Positions 16,813 to 24,614 of a DNA stretch of 64,000 nucleotides are shown piece by piece. Under the pieces are notes generated by a model. The model did not search any database and was not told the DNA's origin. It was given only the letters and a program-made list of their open reading frames with translations. Each line of letters begins with the position of its first letter. Position 1 is the stretch's first letter. This stretch comes from PALSA-188 sp050746185. GTDB taxonomy: Bacteria; Acidobacteriota; Terriglobia; Terriglobales; Acidobacteriaceae. The stretch covers positions 1 through 64,000 of the forward strand of contig JBOGLA010000013.1 in NCBI GenBank assembly GCA_050746185.1, given 5' to 3'. The position numbers and the translations under genes are program-made.

Positions 16813-17586
16813 ATGGCTAAAATCATGGGTTCGAGGCGGCGACGCGCAAAATCTGTGGTTGCCTTATGGCTCACGTTCACCGCCGGATTCGTGGATATCG
16901 TCGGATTCCTCGCCATATACCGTCTTTTTACCGCTCACATGACGGGGACCACGGTGCGCATAGCGGAGCAGTTTGTGCATCGGAACTGGCATGAGGCCGC
17001 CCTCGCGTCGAGTATTGTCGCCGCTTTTTTCCTGGGCTCGATTCTGGGACGCATCCTGATTGAAATCGGATCGCGCGTTGGCTTGCGACGGATCGGTTCT
17101 GTCACACTGGCGATAGAAGCTGCGCTGCTGGCAGGTTCCATTCGTTCTGGTACCGTCGCGCCTTCGCCTGCGGCGATTTATGTGGAGCTCGCAATGCTGG
17201 CGTCCGCCATGGGATTGCAGACTGCCACTTTGACCGGGATCGGGCCGCTCACAATTCACACAACGTTTGTCACTGGCATGCTGAACAAGCTTGCTCAACT
17301 GGTGGCCCGGATACTTCTTACTGCCTACGACCTGAGCAGGCGCTCGATAAGCTCATCCGGTAACGAGCATCGCCGAAAGCGTCAAGACAGTAGCCGCGAA
17401 GCGCGTTTCATATTTGCCATATGGGTTCTATACCTGGCGGGCGCCGGTTGCGGCACGTGGGCTGCGGACCAATGGCAACTCAGGGCTTTGTATTTGCCTT
17501 CAAGCATGCTTCTGGGAGCGATCGGAATAGATCAGATGTGGCCACTCTCGATCGAGGAAGAGAGGGAACAGGAACACGAAACATAG
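16813..17586 (+). CDS. DUF1275 (YoaK-like) membrane protein
   Basis: About 257 residues, six membrane helices. The family hallmark is visible at the N-terminus: AGFVDIVGFLAIYRLFTAHMTGTTV, with the conserved Gly-Phe-Val-Asp and His-Met-Thr-Gly. Members are inner-membrane proteins of unknown transport function. I prefer the ATG at 16813 (MAKIMGSRRRRAKS) because positive residues then lead directly into the first helix; an ATG 13 codons upstream is possible. No clear ribosome site precedes either. Confidence 0.8.
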   Translation: MAKIMGSRRRRAKSVVALWLTFTAGFVDIVGFLAIYRLFTAHMTGTTVRIAEQFVHRNWHEAALASSIVAAFFLGSILGRILIEIGSRVGLRRIGSVTLAIEAALLAGSIRSGTVAPSPAAIYVELAMLASAMGLQTATLTGIGPLTIHTTFVTGMLNKLAQLVARILLTAYDLSRRSISSSGNEHRRKRQDSSREARFIFAIWVLYLAGAGCGTWAADQWQLRALYLPSSMLLGAIGIDQMWPLSIEEEREQEHET

Positions 17587-17609
17587 TCCTGTTTCTGTCA
17601 CCTTTCGTT

Positions 17610-17744
17610 TTACTCGCCGGGCCAGGCCTCAGACAACTCTTCGCGAAAAGCCGCGGCGGACGCCAAAAGCAGTACAAGTATCCAGCCGCCAAGAAAAAAC
17701 CATGTGCACAGGACCAGGGTTGAATAAACGATATCGGCAAACAT
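17610..17744 (-). CDS. Single-pass membrane microprotein, 44 aa
   Basis: Starting at the ATG at 17744, preceded by AGGAGAGGG with good spacing, the minus strand encodes 44 residues ending at a TAA at 17610. It has one long hydrophobic segment (VLCTWFFLGGWILVLLLAS) after a short acidic N-terminus and a charged tail (AAAFREELSEAWPGE). Strong ribosome site, clean hydrophobic helix and charged tail together suggest a real gene. It is downstream of the small 65-residue gene and the Spy-like gene on the same strand and may share their message. Function unknown. Confidence 0.6.
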   Translation of the reverse strand: MFADIVYSTLVLCTWFFLGGWILVLLLASAAAFREELSEAWPGE

Positions 17745-17781
17745 CCGCGACCCTCTCCTTTCCCTCAAACGCACGCTTATT

Positions 17782-17979
17782 TCAAGATTCTTTTCCGGCG
17801 AGACCCTTATAGTTCTGAAGAATGCCTCGAATCGCGGCCAGTTTTAGATAAGGCGCTAATGTGTCGTTGGCCACAATCTGATCAATTTGAGCGAGCCAGT
17901 ATTTAACTGCGCGTTCAACGCCGGACGACATTTCAGATGCGACAATGCTGATGAAATCGGTGGAAACTGCGGTGGCCAA
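17782..17979 (-). CDS. Small hypothetical protein, 65 aa, TTG start
   Basis: The TTG at 17979 has GGGAGA at 17986-17991 with six bases between, the best ribosome site in this frame; an ATG 16 codons further on is the alternative. The protein is helical and soluble (ERAVKYWLAQIDQIVAND, then YLKLAAIRGILQNYKGLAG). It lies 64 bases after the Spy-like gene and 37 bases before the 44-residue membrane protein, so the three may be cotranscribed in part. I know no family for it. Confidence 0.55.
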   Translation of the reverse strand: MATAVSTDFISIVASEMSSGVERAVKYWLAQIDQIVANDTLAPYLKLAAIRGILQNYKGLAGKES

Positions 17980-18006
17980 GGATTGTCTCCCTTCACTGAA
18001 TTGCAG

Positions 18007-18037
18007 CCGGTGTGAGGAGGAAAACTCCTCACACCGG
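18007..18037 (-). terminator. Perfect 13-bp hairpin just after the Spy-like gene
   Basis: CCGGTGTGAGGAG (18007-18019) pairs with CTCCTCACACCGG (18025-18037) around a GAAAA loop, a very stable structure six bases past the stop codon. There is no T-run on the minus side, so it may partly stop transcription or protect the 3' end rather than act as a full terminator. Confidence 0.6.
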
Positions 18038-18043
18038 TCCCCT

Positions 18044-18553
18044 CTACTGATTTGGCGTTGCTGGCCCGTTTGACTGCTGAAGTTGCATGAACCGCTGCAT
18101 GCGTTGGGCATGCTTTGCCTGCATTTCTGCAAACTTCGTCTTCTGGTCAGGAGTAAGAACCTGATACGCCTGCGCCATTATCCGAGCGTGTTCCATTTCC
18201 AGTTGCGAGTGGGTCTGCGCTTCCTGCGATATGATCGCTTGGGCCTTCGATTCGTCGAAGTTGCCGCTGGTTACCAATTGCATCATCTGCTGATGCGCTT
18301 GTCCTTCCTGCAACATCAGCGGGTGAAGCGTTGGTTTTTCGTTGGAGATAATCTGCTTGATTTGCGCCTTTTGAGCGTCGGTAAGATCCAGCGCCTTGCT
18401 GAAGAAACCAAACATATGTTCTCCACCGCGGAAGCCGCGATGAGCGCCAGGCCCGGGGCCCGTGGTCGTGCCGGCGTCTTGAGAGATCGCGAAGCCCGCC
18501 ATCAATAGAAGCGCAAGCACCGCGCCCAACATTTTGAATTTATTTCTTTTCAC
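18044..18553 (-). CDS. Spy/CpxP-like periplasmic LTxxQ protein
   Basis: 169 residues from the GTG at 18553, which has AGGAGG upstream and opens a signal peptide (MLGAVLALLLMAGFA). The mature chain is helical and rich in Gln, Met and His, with two LTxxQ-type motifs: DLTDAQKAQIKQI and VLTPDQKTKFAEM. This is the pattern of Spy and CpxP, ATP-independent periplasmic chaperones and stress sensors. The gene is divergent from a CpxR-like regulator and a CpxR box lies between them, so regulation by that system is likely (inference). Confidence 0.85.
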   Translation of the reverse strand: MKRNKFKMLGAVLALLLMAGFAISQDAGTTTGPGPGAHRGFRGGEHMFGFFSKALDLTDAQKAQIKQIISNEKPTLHPLMLQEGQAHQQMMQLVTSGNFDESKAQAIISQEAQTHSQLEMEHARIMAQAYQVLTPDQKTKFAEMQAKHAQRMQRFMQLQQSNGPATPNQ

Positions 18554-18677
18554 GTTTAATCCTCCTGAATCATCTGCTTGAAATCTAAATTCTGCATTCA
18601 CTGCCGGCCGTCCTGATTTGTTCTACTGATAGAAACACGTCTGCGGCGCAAATGTAGTAAAGAGACGGTCAACCGGA

Positions 18678-18692
18678 GTAAAGTTTTGTAAA
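18678..18692. promoter_or_regulatory. Candidate CpxR box between the Spy-like and regulator genes
   Basis: GTAAA-GTTTT-GTAAA matches the enterobacterial CpxR consensus GTAAA-N5-GTAAA exactly. Extra half-sites lie at 18657-18661 (GTAAA) and 18720-18724 (TTTAC on this strand). An overlapping nine-base palindrome, AAACCGGCG 18690-18698 with CGCCGGTTT 18703-18711, is also present. The position, between the divergent genes, suits autoregulation plus control of the chaperone. Confidence 0.6.
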
Positions 18693-18756
18693 CCGGCGCA
18701 GCCGCCGGTTTGACAATTCTTTACGCCGGTTGCCGGTTGCATTGTGTGAAACTGAA

Positions 18757-19482
18757 ATGGCCAACGTGGATCAAATTCTGATCATTGACGACGACGTTGA
18801 ACTGTGCAGCCTGGTAGCGGAATACCTTGAACCTGAAGGCTTCAAGGTCGAATCAATTTTTGATGGAAGGCGCGGACTGGAACGGGCTCTCAGCGGTCCG
18901 CAATTGCTCGTGGTGCTGGACGTTATGCTGCCTGGACTCAATGGGCTTGACGTCTTGCGCCGGATTCGAAGCACATCGAAGATCCCGGTCTTATTGCTGA
19001 CGGCGCGCGGCGAGGATGTTGACCGCATCGTGGGGCTCGAGATCGGAGCGGACGACTATCTTCCAAAGCCATTCAACCCGCGGGAACTGGTGGCTCGCAT
19101 TCGCGCCATCTTGCGGCGCACTAGGACAACTCCTCCGAACGAGCCGATTCCAGATGTGGTGCGGGTGGGCGAAATTGAACTTGATCCCGCGACACGAACC
19201 GTCCGGCAGAAAGGCGTGCCCATCGAGTTCACTTCGGTGGAGTTCAATCTGTTGGAAGTCTTGCTGCGAGAGGCCGGACGCGTGGTTCCTCGCGAGGAAC
19301 TGGTGGATACCGTCTTGAGCCGCAAGTTTTCCCCCTTTGACCGCAGCATTGATATGCACATCAGCAAGGTGCGAAAGAAACTGGGCGACTCGGACAACGG
19401 CACCGCATTGATCAAAACGGTTCGAGGCGTCGGGTACATCTTTACGCTTGCCCGCGACAGGGTTGAGGAAAACGCCAAATGA
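18757..19482 (+). CDS. OmpR-family response regulator, CpxR-like
   Basis: About 241 residues. The receiver domain has the acidic pocket at IIDDD (residues 9-13), phosphorylated Asp55 in VVLDVMLPG, Thr82 and Lys104 in DDYLPKPFNP. A winged-helix DNA-binding domain follows, with SIDMHISKVRKKLGD and a final TVRGVGYIF. I prefer the ATG at 18757 (MANVDQILII); nine earlier codons are open. The stop overlaps the kinase start (ATGA at 19479-19482), so the two are coupled. It probably controls envelope-stress genes, including the divergent Spy-like gene. Confidence 0.92.
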   Translation: MANVDQILIIDDDVELCSLVAEYLEPEGFKVESIFDGRRGLERALSGPQLLVVLDVMLPGLNGLDVLRRIRSTSKIPVLLLTARGEDVDRIVGLEIGADDYLPKPFNPRELVARIRAILRRTRTTPPNEPIPDVVRVGEIELDPATRTVRQKGVPIEFTSVEFNLLEVLLREAGRVVPREELVDTVLSRKFSPFDRSIDMHISKVRKKLGDSDNGTALIKTVRGVGYIFTLARDRVEENAK

Positions 19483-20882
19483 GAAGCCTTTTCCTCAAAA
19501 TATTCCTTTCTTATTGGCTCGCTTTCGCCCTGTTCCTGGTGACCACCATTCTGGTGACCCTCGCGTTGCGGCCTCCGCGTGAAGCTGCGGGGATTGAGTC
19601 TCTGCAACAGAAATTTCTCAATGATGCTGTGCAGGCATACAAGACCGGAGGCTCCGAAGGACTTCGCGGATACCTGCGTGGACTCCGCGAATCCCAACAT
19701 GTCCATGCTTTCCTTTTCGATCAGCAGGGACACGACCTCTCGGGACATCGCGCCCCTGAGTGGATCGAGAAAGTGGAACGGGGGCAGATTCACACCGCCG
19801 ACAGCATTTGGGGAAGGATGGGGCCGATACAGTTTCTTAGGCCCTCGGTTACCGCCAGTGATGGCCAATCTTATAATTTGGTTATCGAGTTGCCGGTTGC
19901 GCGCACCCGGTTCGGTCCGCATGGCGTTCCGTTGCTCGGAATTCTGATCGCCATCCTTTGCTCCGGCCTCGTCTGCTATCTTCTGACCCGATATCTGACG
20001 TCTCCCATTGTGCGGCTCAGAGCGGCAACTCAGAAATTGGCAGCCGGCGATTTGACCGCCAGGGCGGGCGAGCACACATCGCGCGGTCACGATGAAATGT
20101 CTGAACTGGTTCGCGACTTCGACACCATGGCGGAGCGCCTTGAAAACCTGGTAAATGCGCAAAGCCGCCTTTTGAAGGATATTTCACACGAATTGCGCTC
20201 GCCGCTTGCACGCTTGAATGTCGCGCTCGAGTTAGCGCGGCAGCGAACCGGGCCCGGGGCTCAAACCGCTCTCGAGCGGATTGATCTTGAGGCGAATCGC
20301 CTGAATGAACTGATTGGCCGCCTGCTCACCATCGTGAGACTCGAGAGCGGCGGCGAAACCATGCGTAAGGTGCCGCTTCACCTGGCTGAAATGGTTCGCG
20401 GAATTACACAGGACGCCGCCTTCGAAGCGCAGAGCCGTCATTGCCGCGTCGAATGTTCAATCACGGGCGATTATGTAGTGATTGGGGATCCCGGACTCTT
20501 GAATAGCGCGATTGAAAATGTGGTAAGAAATGCGGTGCGTTACACGCGGGAAGATACCGCGGTGCAGGTGTATCTGGAATGCGAGGACACGATCCACGGA
20601 CGGGAGGCGATTGTGCGGGTTACGGATTGCGGTCGCGGCGTGCCGGAGGAGGCGTTGAACAAATTGTTTTTGCCCTTCTACCGCATTGATGACGACCGTG
20701 GGCGAGGGACGGGCGGGGTCGGCCTTGGCTTGGCGATTGCCGATCGCGCCGTCCGCTTGCATGGTGGTACCGTCAGGGCGGCGAATGGATCAAATGGCGG
20801 CCTGGTAGTCGAGATCAGGCTTCCGTTGGCGTCCAGCCCGGACCCGAGACTCGTCGCTAACGGCTCCATCGTCACTGCCTGA
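19479..20882 (+). CDS. Sensor histidine kinase, CpxA-like
   Basis: 467 residues. Two membrane helices (about 7-30 and 150-172) enclose a periplasmic sensor loop of about 120 residues. A HAMP domain follows (RYLTSPIVRLRAATQKLAAGD), then the phospho-acceptor His237 in DISHELRSPLARL, very close to the CpxA form. The ATP domain has NSAIENVVRNAVRYT (N box, near 345) and GVGLGLAIADRAV (G box, near 417). It should autophosphorylate on envelope stress and pass phosphate to the regulator encoded just upstream. The four-base ATGA overlap with the regulator gene indicates an operon. Confidence 0.92.
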   Translation: MRSLFLKIFLSYWLAFALFLVTTILVTLALRPPREAAGIESLQQKFLNDAVQAYKTGGSEGLRGYLRGLRESQHVHAFLFDQQGHDLSGHRAPEWIEKVERGQIHTADSIWGRMGPIQFLRPSVTASDGQSYNLVIELPVARTRFGPHGVPLLGILIAILCSGLVCYLLTRYLTSPIVRLRAATQKLAAGDLTARAGEHTSRGHDEMSELVRDFDTMAERLENLVNAQSRLLKDISHELRSPLARLNVALELARQRTGPGAQTALERIDLEANRLNELIGRLLTIVRLESGGETMRKVPLHLAEMVRGITQDAAFEAQSRHCRVECSITGDYVVIGDPGLLNSAIENVVRNAVRYTREDTAVQVYLECEDTIHGREAIVRVTDCGRGVPEEALNKLFLPFYRIDDDRGRGTGGVGLGLAIADRAVRLHGGTVRAANGSNGGLVVEIRLPLASSPDPRLVANGSIVTA

Positions 20883-20915
20883 GATGCTCATCCCAGGCTC
20901 GTCTCAACAACAAAT

Positions 20916-21608
20916 TTATGTGGCAGTGACACGCGAATTGCGCCGGGGGCGGCGGGATTGGACCGCTACCCAAACTCTTTCCGCCGCCGAACGTCCGAGG
21001 GCGACGGCGCCTGCTTCCGTGGTCAAGTTTAACGTCTGATCGTAATTGCGGCCTGAAACATGAAGATTTGCACCGGGACGGATGCCGCGTTGCTCAAGGA
21101 ATTCCAGCAAACGGCGGTCCCGTTCGTAGATGCCGCTCACGCGATAATTTTTTCCGGCATCAGCGTGCGCCAGCAACAGCAAACCGCGGCGGCGGCGGCT
21201 CGCGGGGCTTTCCAACTCGCTAAGATTGCCGTGTGGACAAGAGCCTCCTCGTCCAAGCTTGCCCAACAACTTTGCTTCAAAATCAGGAGAAACGGCGTGC
21301 TCCAGGCGCTCGGCCTCGTCGTGAACCTTGTACCACTCCATGCCAAACACTTCCGATAACATTCTTTCGATCAGGTGATGGCGCAAAGTTAGTTTGCGTG
21401 CAATCTTGCGCCCGTTTGGGGTCAGGCTGACGTGTCCATCCCCCTGTACACGCACTAATCCGTCTTTCCTCAAACGGCGCATCGCCATGGTGACGGCGGG
21501 CGGCGAAACCGAAAGCCAATGCGCAAGAGTGGCGGAAATCACCATCTCGCCTTCGCTCTCGGCTTCCAGAATTGCTTTTAGATAGTCTTCTTTGGAGACG
21601 GTGATCAC
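20916..21608 (-). CDS. mntR: DtxR/MntR-family metal-dependent repressor
   Basis: 230 residues from a GTG at 21608. The N-terminal winged helix is of the DtxR kind (SKEDYLKAILEAE, then VSPPAVTMAMRRLRKDGL). The metal-binding and dimer region is typical (RHHLIERMLSEVFGMEW, HDEAERLEHAVS), and a C-terminal FeoA/SH3-like domain follows (GIRPGANLHVSGRNY). It represses metal uptake genes when manganese or iron is high. A palindrome at 21631-21648, between its start and the divergent purD, may be its operator. The choice between Mn and Fe cannot be made from the sequence. Confidence 0.85.
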   Translation of the reverse strand: MITVSKEDYLKAILEAESEGEMVISATLAHWLSVSPPAVTMAMRRLRKDGLVRVQGDGHVSLTPNGRKIARKLTLRHHLIERMLSEVFGMEWYKVHDEAERLEHAVSPDFEAKLLGKLGRGGSCPHGNLSELESPASRRRRGLLLLAHADAGKNYRVSGIYERDRRLLEFLEQRGIRPGANLHVSGRNYDQTLNLTTEAGAVALGRSAAERVWVAVQSRRPRRNSRVTAT

Positions 21609-21630
21609 TGGTCGAAATTATACGGCGGAA

Positions 21631-21648
21631 AGTTAATTACAGTTAACT
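21631..21648. promoter_or_regulatory. Candidate operator of the DtxR-type repressor
   Basis: AGTTAA (21631-21636) and TTAACT (21643-21648) form an inverted repeat with a six-base centre, similar in layout to DtxR/MntR operators. It is centred about 31 bases upstream of the repressor start codon. Autoregulation is inference. Confidence 0.45.
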
Positions 21649-21742
21649 GGGGAAAAGACCGCGTGGCGTCGCCTCCAGTTGCGAAAACTTCAAACGCAAT
21701 TTGACATCGGCGTTTTTGCCTCCTACCCTGTTCTCTCAAACC

Positions 21743-23014
21743 ATGAAAGTCCTGGTGATTGGGAGCGGAGGCCGGGAGCACGCGCTGGCGTGGAAACTCA
21801 GCCAGTCTCCGCGCGTAACCAAGTTGATTTGCGCGCCGGGAAACGGCGGAATTGGCGGCCTGGCGGAGTGCGTTCCGGCGGATCAGAAGAGTCTCGATTC
21901 ATTAGTGGCGCTGGCGAACCGGGTTCGGCCCGACCTGACAGTCATCGGCCCCGAGTTGCCACTTCAGCTTGGGGTCGTGGATGAATTTCAACGGCGCGGC
22001 TGGAAGATTTTCGGGCCTACCAAAGCAGCGGCGCAACTGGAATCGAGCAAGAGTTTTGCGAAGGAATTCATGCAGCGGCACCGAATCCCAACCGGCCACT
22101 ATGCCATTTGTAATTCGCTCGAAGAAGTTGGCGACGCCCTGCCGCGGTTCTCCGTGCCGGTGGTTGTGAAGGCCGACGGGTTGGCGGCGGGGAAGGGCGT
22201 TGTCGTCTGCCAGACCAGGGACGAAGCGGGATTGGCCGCGTCAGACATGCTTACCGGAAAGATGGTGGGCAGCGCCGGATCGCGTGTGGTGCTGGAGGAA
22301 TATCTCGAGGGCGACGAAGTTTCTTTTCTGGTTTTGAGTGACGGCGAGCGCGTAGCGGCGCTGGCGGCGGCGCAGGATCATAAGAGAATTGGCGACGGCG
22401 ATACCGGTCCGAATACAGGCGGCATGGGTGCTTATTCGGCGAGCGCGCTGCTCGATGAACCGATGACGAACTGGCTGGTGCAACACATTGCACGCCCGGT
22501 GGTGGAAGGCATGAAGGCGGAGGACGCGGAGTACAAAGGCATTCTCTACTGTGGGCTGATGATGACGGCGCGCGGCCCGATGGTGCTTGAGTTCAATTGC
22601 CGTTTCGGCGACCCGGAAACGCAACCAATTCTCATGCGATTGGAAAGTGATCTACTGGACGCGCTCGAAGCTTCGATAGATGGGCGGGTGAGCGAAGGCG
22701 ATTTCCGCTGGTCGCCGGATGCTGCGGTCTGTATTGTTATGTCTTCGGGCGGATATCCCGGCGTGTTTGAAATTGGAAAGAAGATCACCGGGATTGAAGA
22801 GGCTGAGCGAATGGATGGGGTGAAGGTATTTCACTCCGGCACCAGCGGGATTGGAGATGAATATTACACCTCCGGCGGGCGTGTTTTAGGCGTGACCGCC
22901 CGCGCCGCGGAATTGGAATCTGCGGTCAAGCGGGCTTACGAAGCGGTTGCGAAGATTAATTTTGAGGGCGCTTACTATCGAAGGGACATCGGGGCAAGAG
23001 CACTCAAAAAGTGA
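21743..23014 (+). CDS. purD: Phosphoribosylamine-glycine ligase
   Basis: 423 residues; joins glycine to phosphoribosylamine with ATP, the second step of purine synthesis. The start MKVLVIGSGGREHALAWKL is the family signature, so I place it at 21743 rather than 14 codons earlier. The ATP-grasp domain shows VVKADGLAAGKGVVVC and the PurD signature FNCRFGDPETQ, followed by VCIVMSSGGYPG near the C-terminus. purE follows 25 bases later, so the two are probably cotranscribed. Confidence 0.97.
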   Translation: MKVLVIGSGGREHALAWKLSQSPRVTKLICAPGNGGIGGLAECVPADQKSLDSLVALANRVRPDLTVIGPELPLQLGVVDEFQRRGWKIFGPTKAAAQLESSKSFAKEFMQRHRIPTGHYAICNSLEEVGDALPRFSVPVVVKADGLAAGKGVVVCQTRDEAGLAASDMLTGKMVGSAGSRVVLEEYLEGDEVSFLVLSDGERVAALAAAQDHKRIGDGDTGPNTGGMGAYSASALLDEPMTNWLVQHIARPVVEGMKAEDAEYKGILYCGLMMTARGPMVLEFNCRFGDPETQPILMRLESDLLDALEASIDGRVSEGDFRWSPDAAVCIVMSSGGYPGVFEIGKKITGIEEAERMDGVKVFHSGTSGIGDEYYTSGGRVLGVTARAAELESAVKRAYEAVAKINFEGAYYRRDIGARALKK

Positions 23015-23039
23015 TCTGAAATTTCGATCATCCTGGATA

Positions 23040-23546
23040 ATGAACCCTATGAGCAAGCCACTGGTTTCAATTGTGATGGGAAGCGACTCGGACCTCGAGA
23101 TCATGCGGGAAACGGCGAAAGCGCTCGAGGGATTTGGAATTACCTACGAAATGGATGTGACGTCGGCGCATCGCTCTCCGGACCGTACGGCGGAATACGC
23201 GAGAAGGGCCGCGCAGCGCGGTGTCCGCGTGATCATCGCCGGCGCCGGCGGGGCGGCGCACCTGGCGGGCGTTATCGCGGCGCATACGACCTTGCCGGTA
23301 ATTGGTGTCCCGATCCCGTCCACTTCGCTGAATGGCCTGGATTCCTTGCTGGCAACCGTGCAAATGCCTGCCGGCATTCCTGTGGCGACCGTCGCCATTG
23401 GAAAACCTGGTGCAACGAATGCCGGGATTCTTGCGGCGCAGATTCTGGGATTGGCGGATGGTGACGTGGCGAAGAAGTTGGATGACCACAAAAAGAAATT
23501 GGCGGACGGCGTGGAAGAGAAATCGAGGAAGATGAAAAACGGCTGA
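23040..23546 (+). CDS. purE: N5-carboxyaminoimidazole ribonucleotide mutase
   Basis: About 168 residues. Moves the carboxyl group of N5-CAIR to carbon 4 in purine synthesis. Signatures are VSIVMGSDSDLEIM, TSAHRSPDRT with the catalytic His, and IIAGAGGAAHLAGVIAAHT, all of the class I enzyme. The class I form needs PurK to make N5-CAIR, but no purK is next to it here. The start could be at 23040 or 23049 (two nearby ATG codons). It ends in a lysine-rich tail. Confidence 0.95.
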   Translation: MNPMSKPLVSIVMGSDSDLEIMRETAKALEGFGITYEMDVTSAHRSPDRTAEYARRAAQRGVRVIIAGAGGAAHLAGVIAAHTTLPVIGVPIPSTSLNGLDSLLATVQMPAGIPVATVAIGKPGATNAGILAAQILGLADGDVAKKLDDHKKKLADGVEEKSRKMKNG

Positions 23547-23566
23547 GTGCAGATTCCTCATGGCTG

Positions 23567-23676
23567 AAGCCATTCGGAATGACAACGTAACAACGCATTT
23601 AATAAATAAACTGTCATCCCGAACGCAGCGAGGGATCTGCATTTAGGCGAGACCTCAAAGCCATTCGGAATGACAA
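23567..23676. repeat. Direct repeat AAGCCATTCGGAATGACAA, two copies, with a TGTCATCCCGA element
   Basis: An exact 19-base direct repeat at 23567-23585 and 23658-23676 brackets an inverted match ACTGTCATCCCGA (from about 23610) followed by AGGGATCTGC. A related ACTGTCATCCCGA sequence occurs after accB near 57550. These look like copies of one dispersed element that fills the gap between convergent purE and galU. Confidence 0.6.
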
Positions 23677-23708
23677 GAGGTCTCAAGGGTGAGTGAGACT
23701 CACGCGTC

Positions 23709-24593
23709 TCAGTCGAGCTTTAACGTCCTTAAATATTGACGCAGCGGTTCTCCCAAGTCTTCTCTCTTCAGAGCGAATTCCACGGTGGCTTTCAGGAAGC
23801 CAAGCTTGTCTCCGGTGTCGTGACGTTTCCCCTCAAAAACATAGGCATACACTTTTTCTTTCTTGAGCAACAACTTGATGCCATCGGTCAGTTGGATCTC
23901 GCCGCCACTGCCTTTTCGAGTCTGCGATAGGGTTTCAAAAATACCCGGGGTCAGGATGTAGCGTCCGATGATTGCGAGATCTGACGGAGCGTCCTTCAAC
24001 GCCGGCTTCTCGACCATATTTCTAATTTCGAACAATTTGCCCTTGAAGCGGCCTTCGGTGGGCTTTACATCAAGCACTCCATACGCCGAGATTGCTTCGC
24101 CTTCGACAATTTGGGTTGCGATCACGGAAGTTTGAGTCTCGTCGAAGACCTCGATCATTTGCCCCAAGCAGGGAACGTTTGCGTCAATCACGTCGTCGGG
24201 AAGCAGCACCGCAAAAGGCTCATTTCCCACCACTTCCCTCGCCATCAGCACTGCGTGGCCAAGACCGAGCGATTCCTTTTGCCGCACATAAGCGACGTGA
24301 GCCATCTCTGAAATTCCTCGTACCACGCGAAGCTGGTCGGCTTTGCCACGGTCTTCTAGAGTTCGCTCGAGCTCATAGCTAAGGTCAAAGTGATCTTCGA
24401 TGGATTGTTTGCCGCGGCTGGTGACGATAACGATCTGGTCGCAGCCCGCGGCCAGAGCCTCTTCGACGGCATATTGAATGATGGGTTTATCCACCAGCGG
24501 CAGCATTTCTTTTGGCAGTGCTTTAGTTGCGGGAAGAAAACGCGTTCCCATGCCGGCTGATGGAATGACTGCCTTGCGAACCTTCATGCCCAT
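23709..24593 (-). CDS. galU: UTP-glucose-1-phosphate uridylyltransferase
   Basis: 294 residues, the standard bacterial length. It makes UDP-glucose from glucose-1-phosphate and UTP for envelope sugars and glycosyl transfer. Signatures: KAVIPSAGMGTRFLPATKALPKEM cut here to AGMGTRFLPATK for the nucleotide site, EEALAAGCDQIVIVT, and LPDDVI for the metal-binding Asp. It ends 21 bases from the start of the window's mfd stop side, on the same strand, downstream of mfd, so it may share a message with mfd. Confidence 0.95.
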   Translation of the reverse strand: MGMKVRKAVIPSAGMGTRFLPATKALPKEMLPLVDKPIIQYAVEEALAAGCDQIVIVTSRGKQSIEDHFDLSYELERTLEDRGKADQLRVVRGISEMAHVAYVRQKESLGLGHAVLMAREVVGNEPFAVLLPDDVIDANVPCLGQMIEVFDETQTSVIATQIVEGEAISAYGVLDVKPTEGRFKGKLFEIRNMVEKPALKDAPSDLAIIGRYILTPGIFETLSQTRKGSGGEIQLTDGIKLLLKKEKVYAYVFEGKRHDTGDKLGFLKATVEFALKREDLGEPLRQYLRTLKLD

Positions 24594-24614
24594 AACGATA
24601 GCTCGATGGATTTT

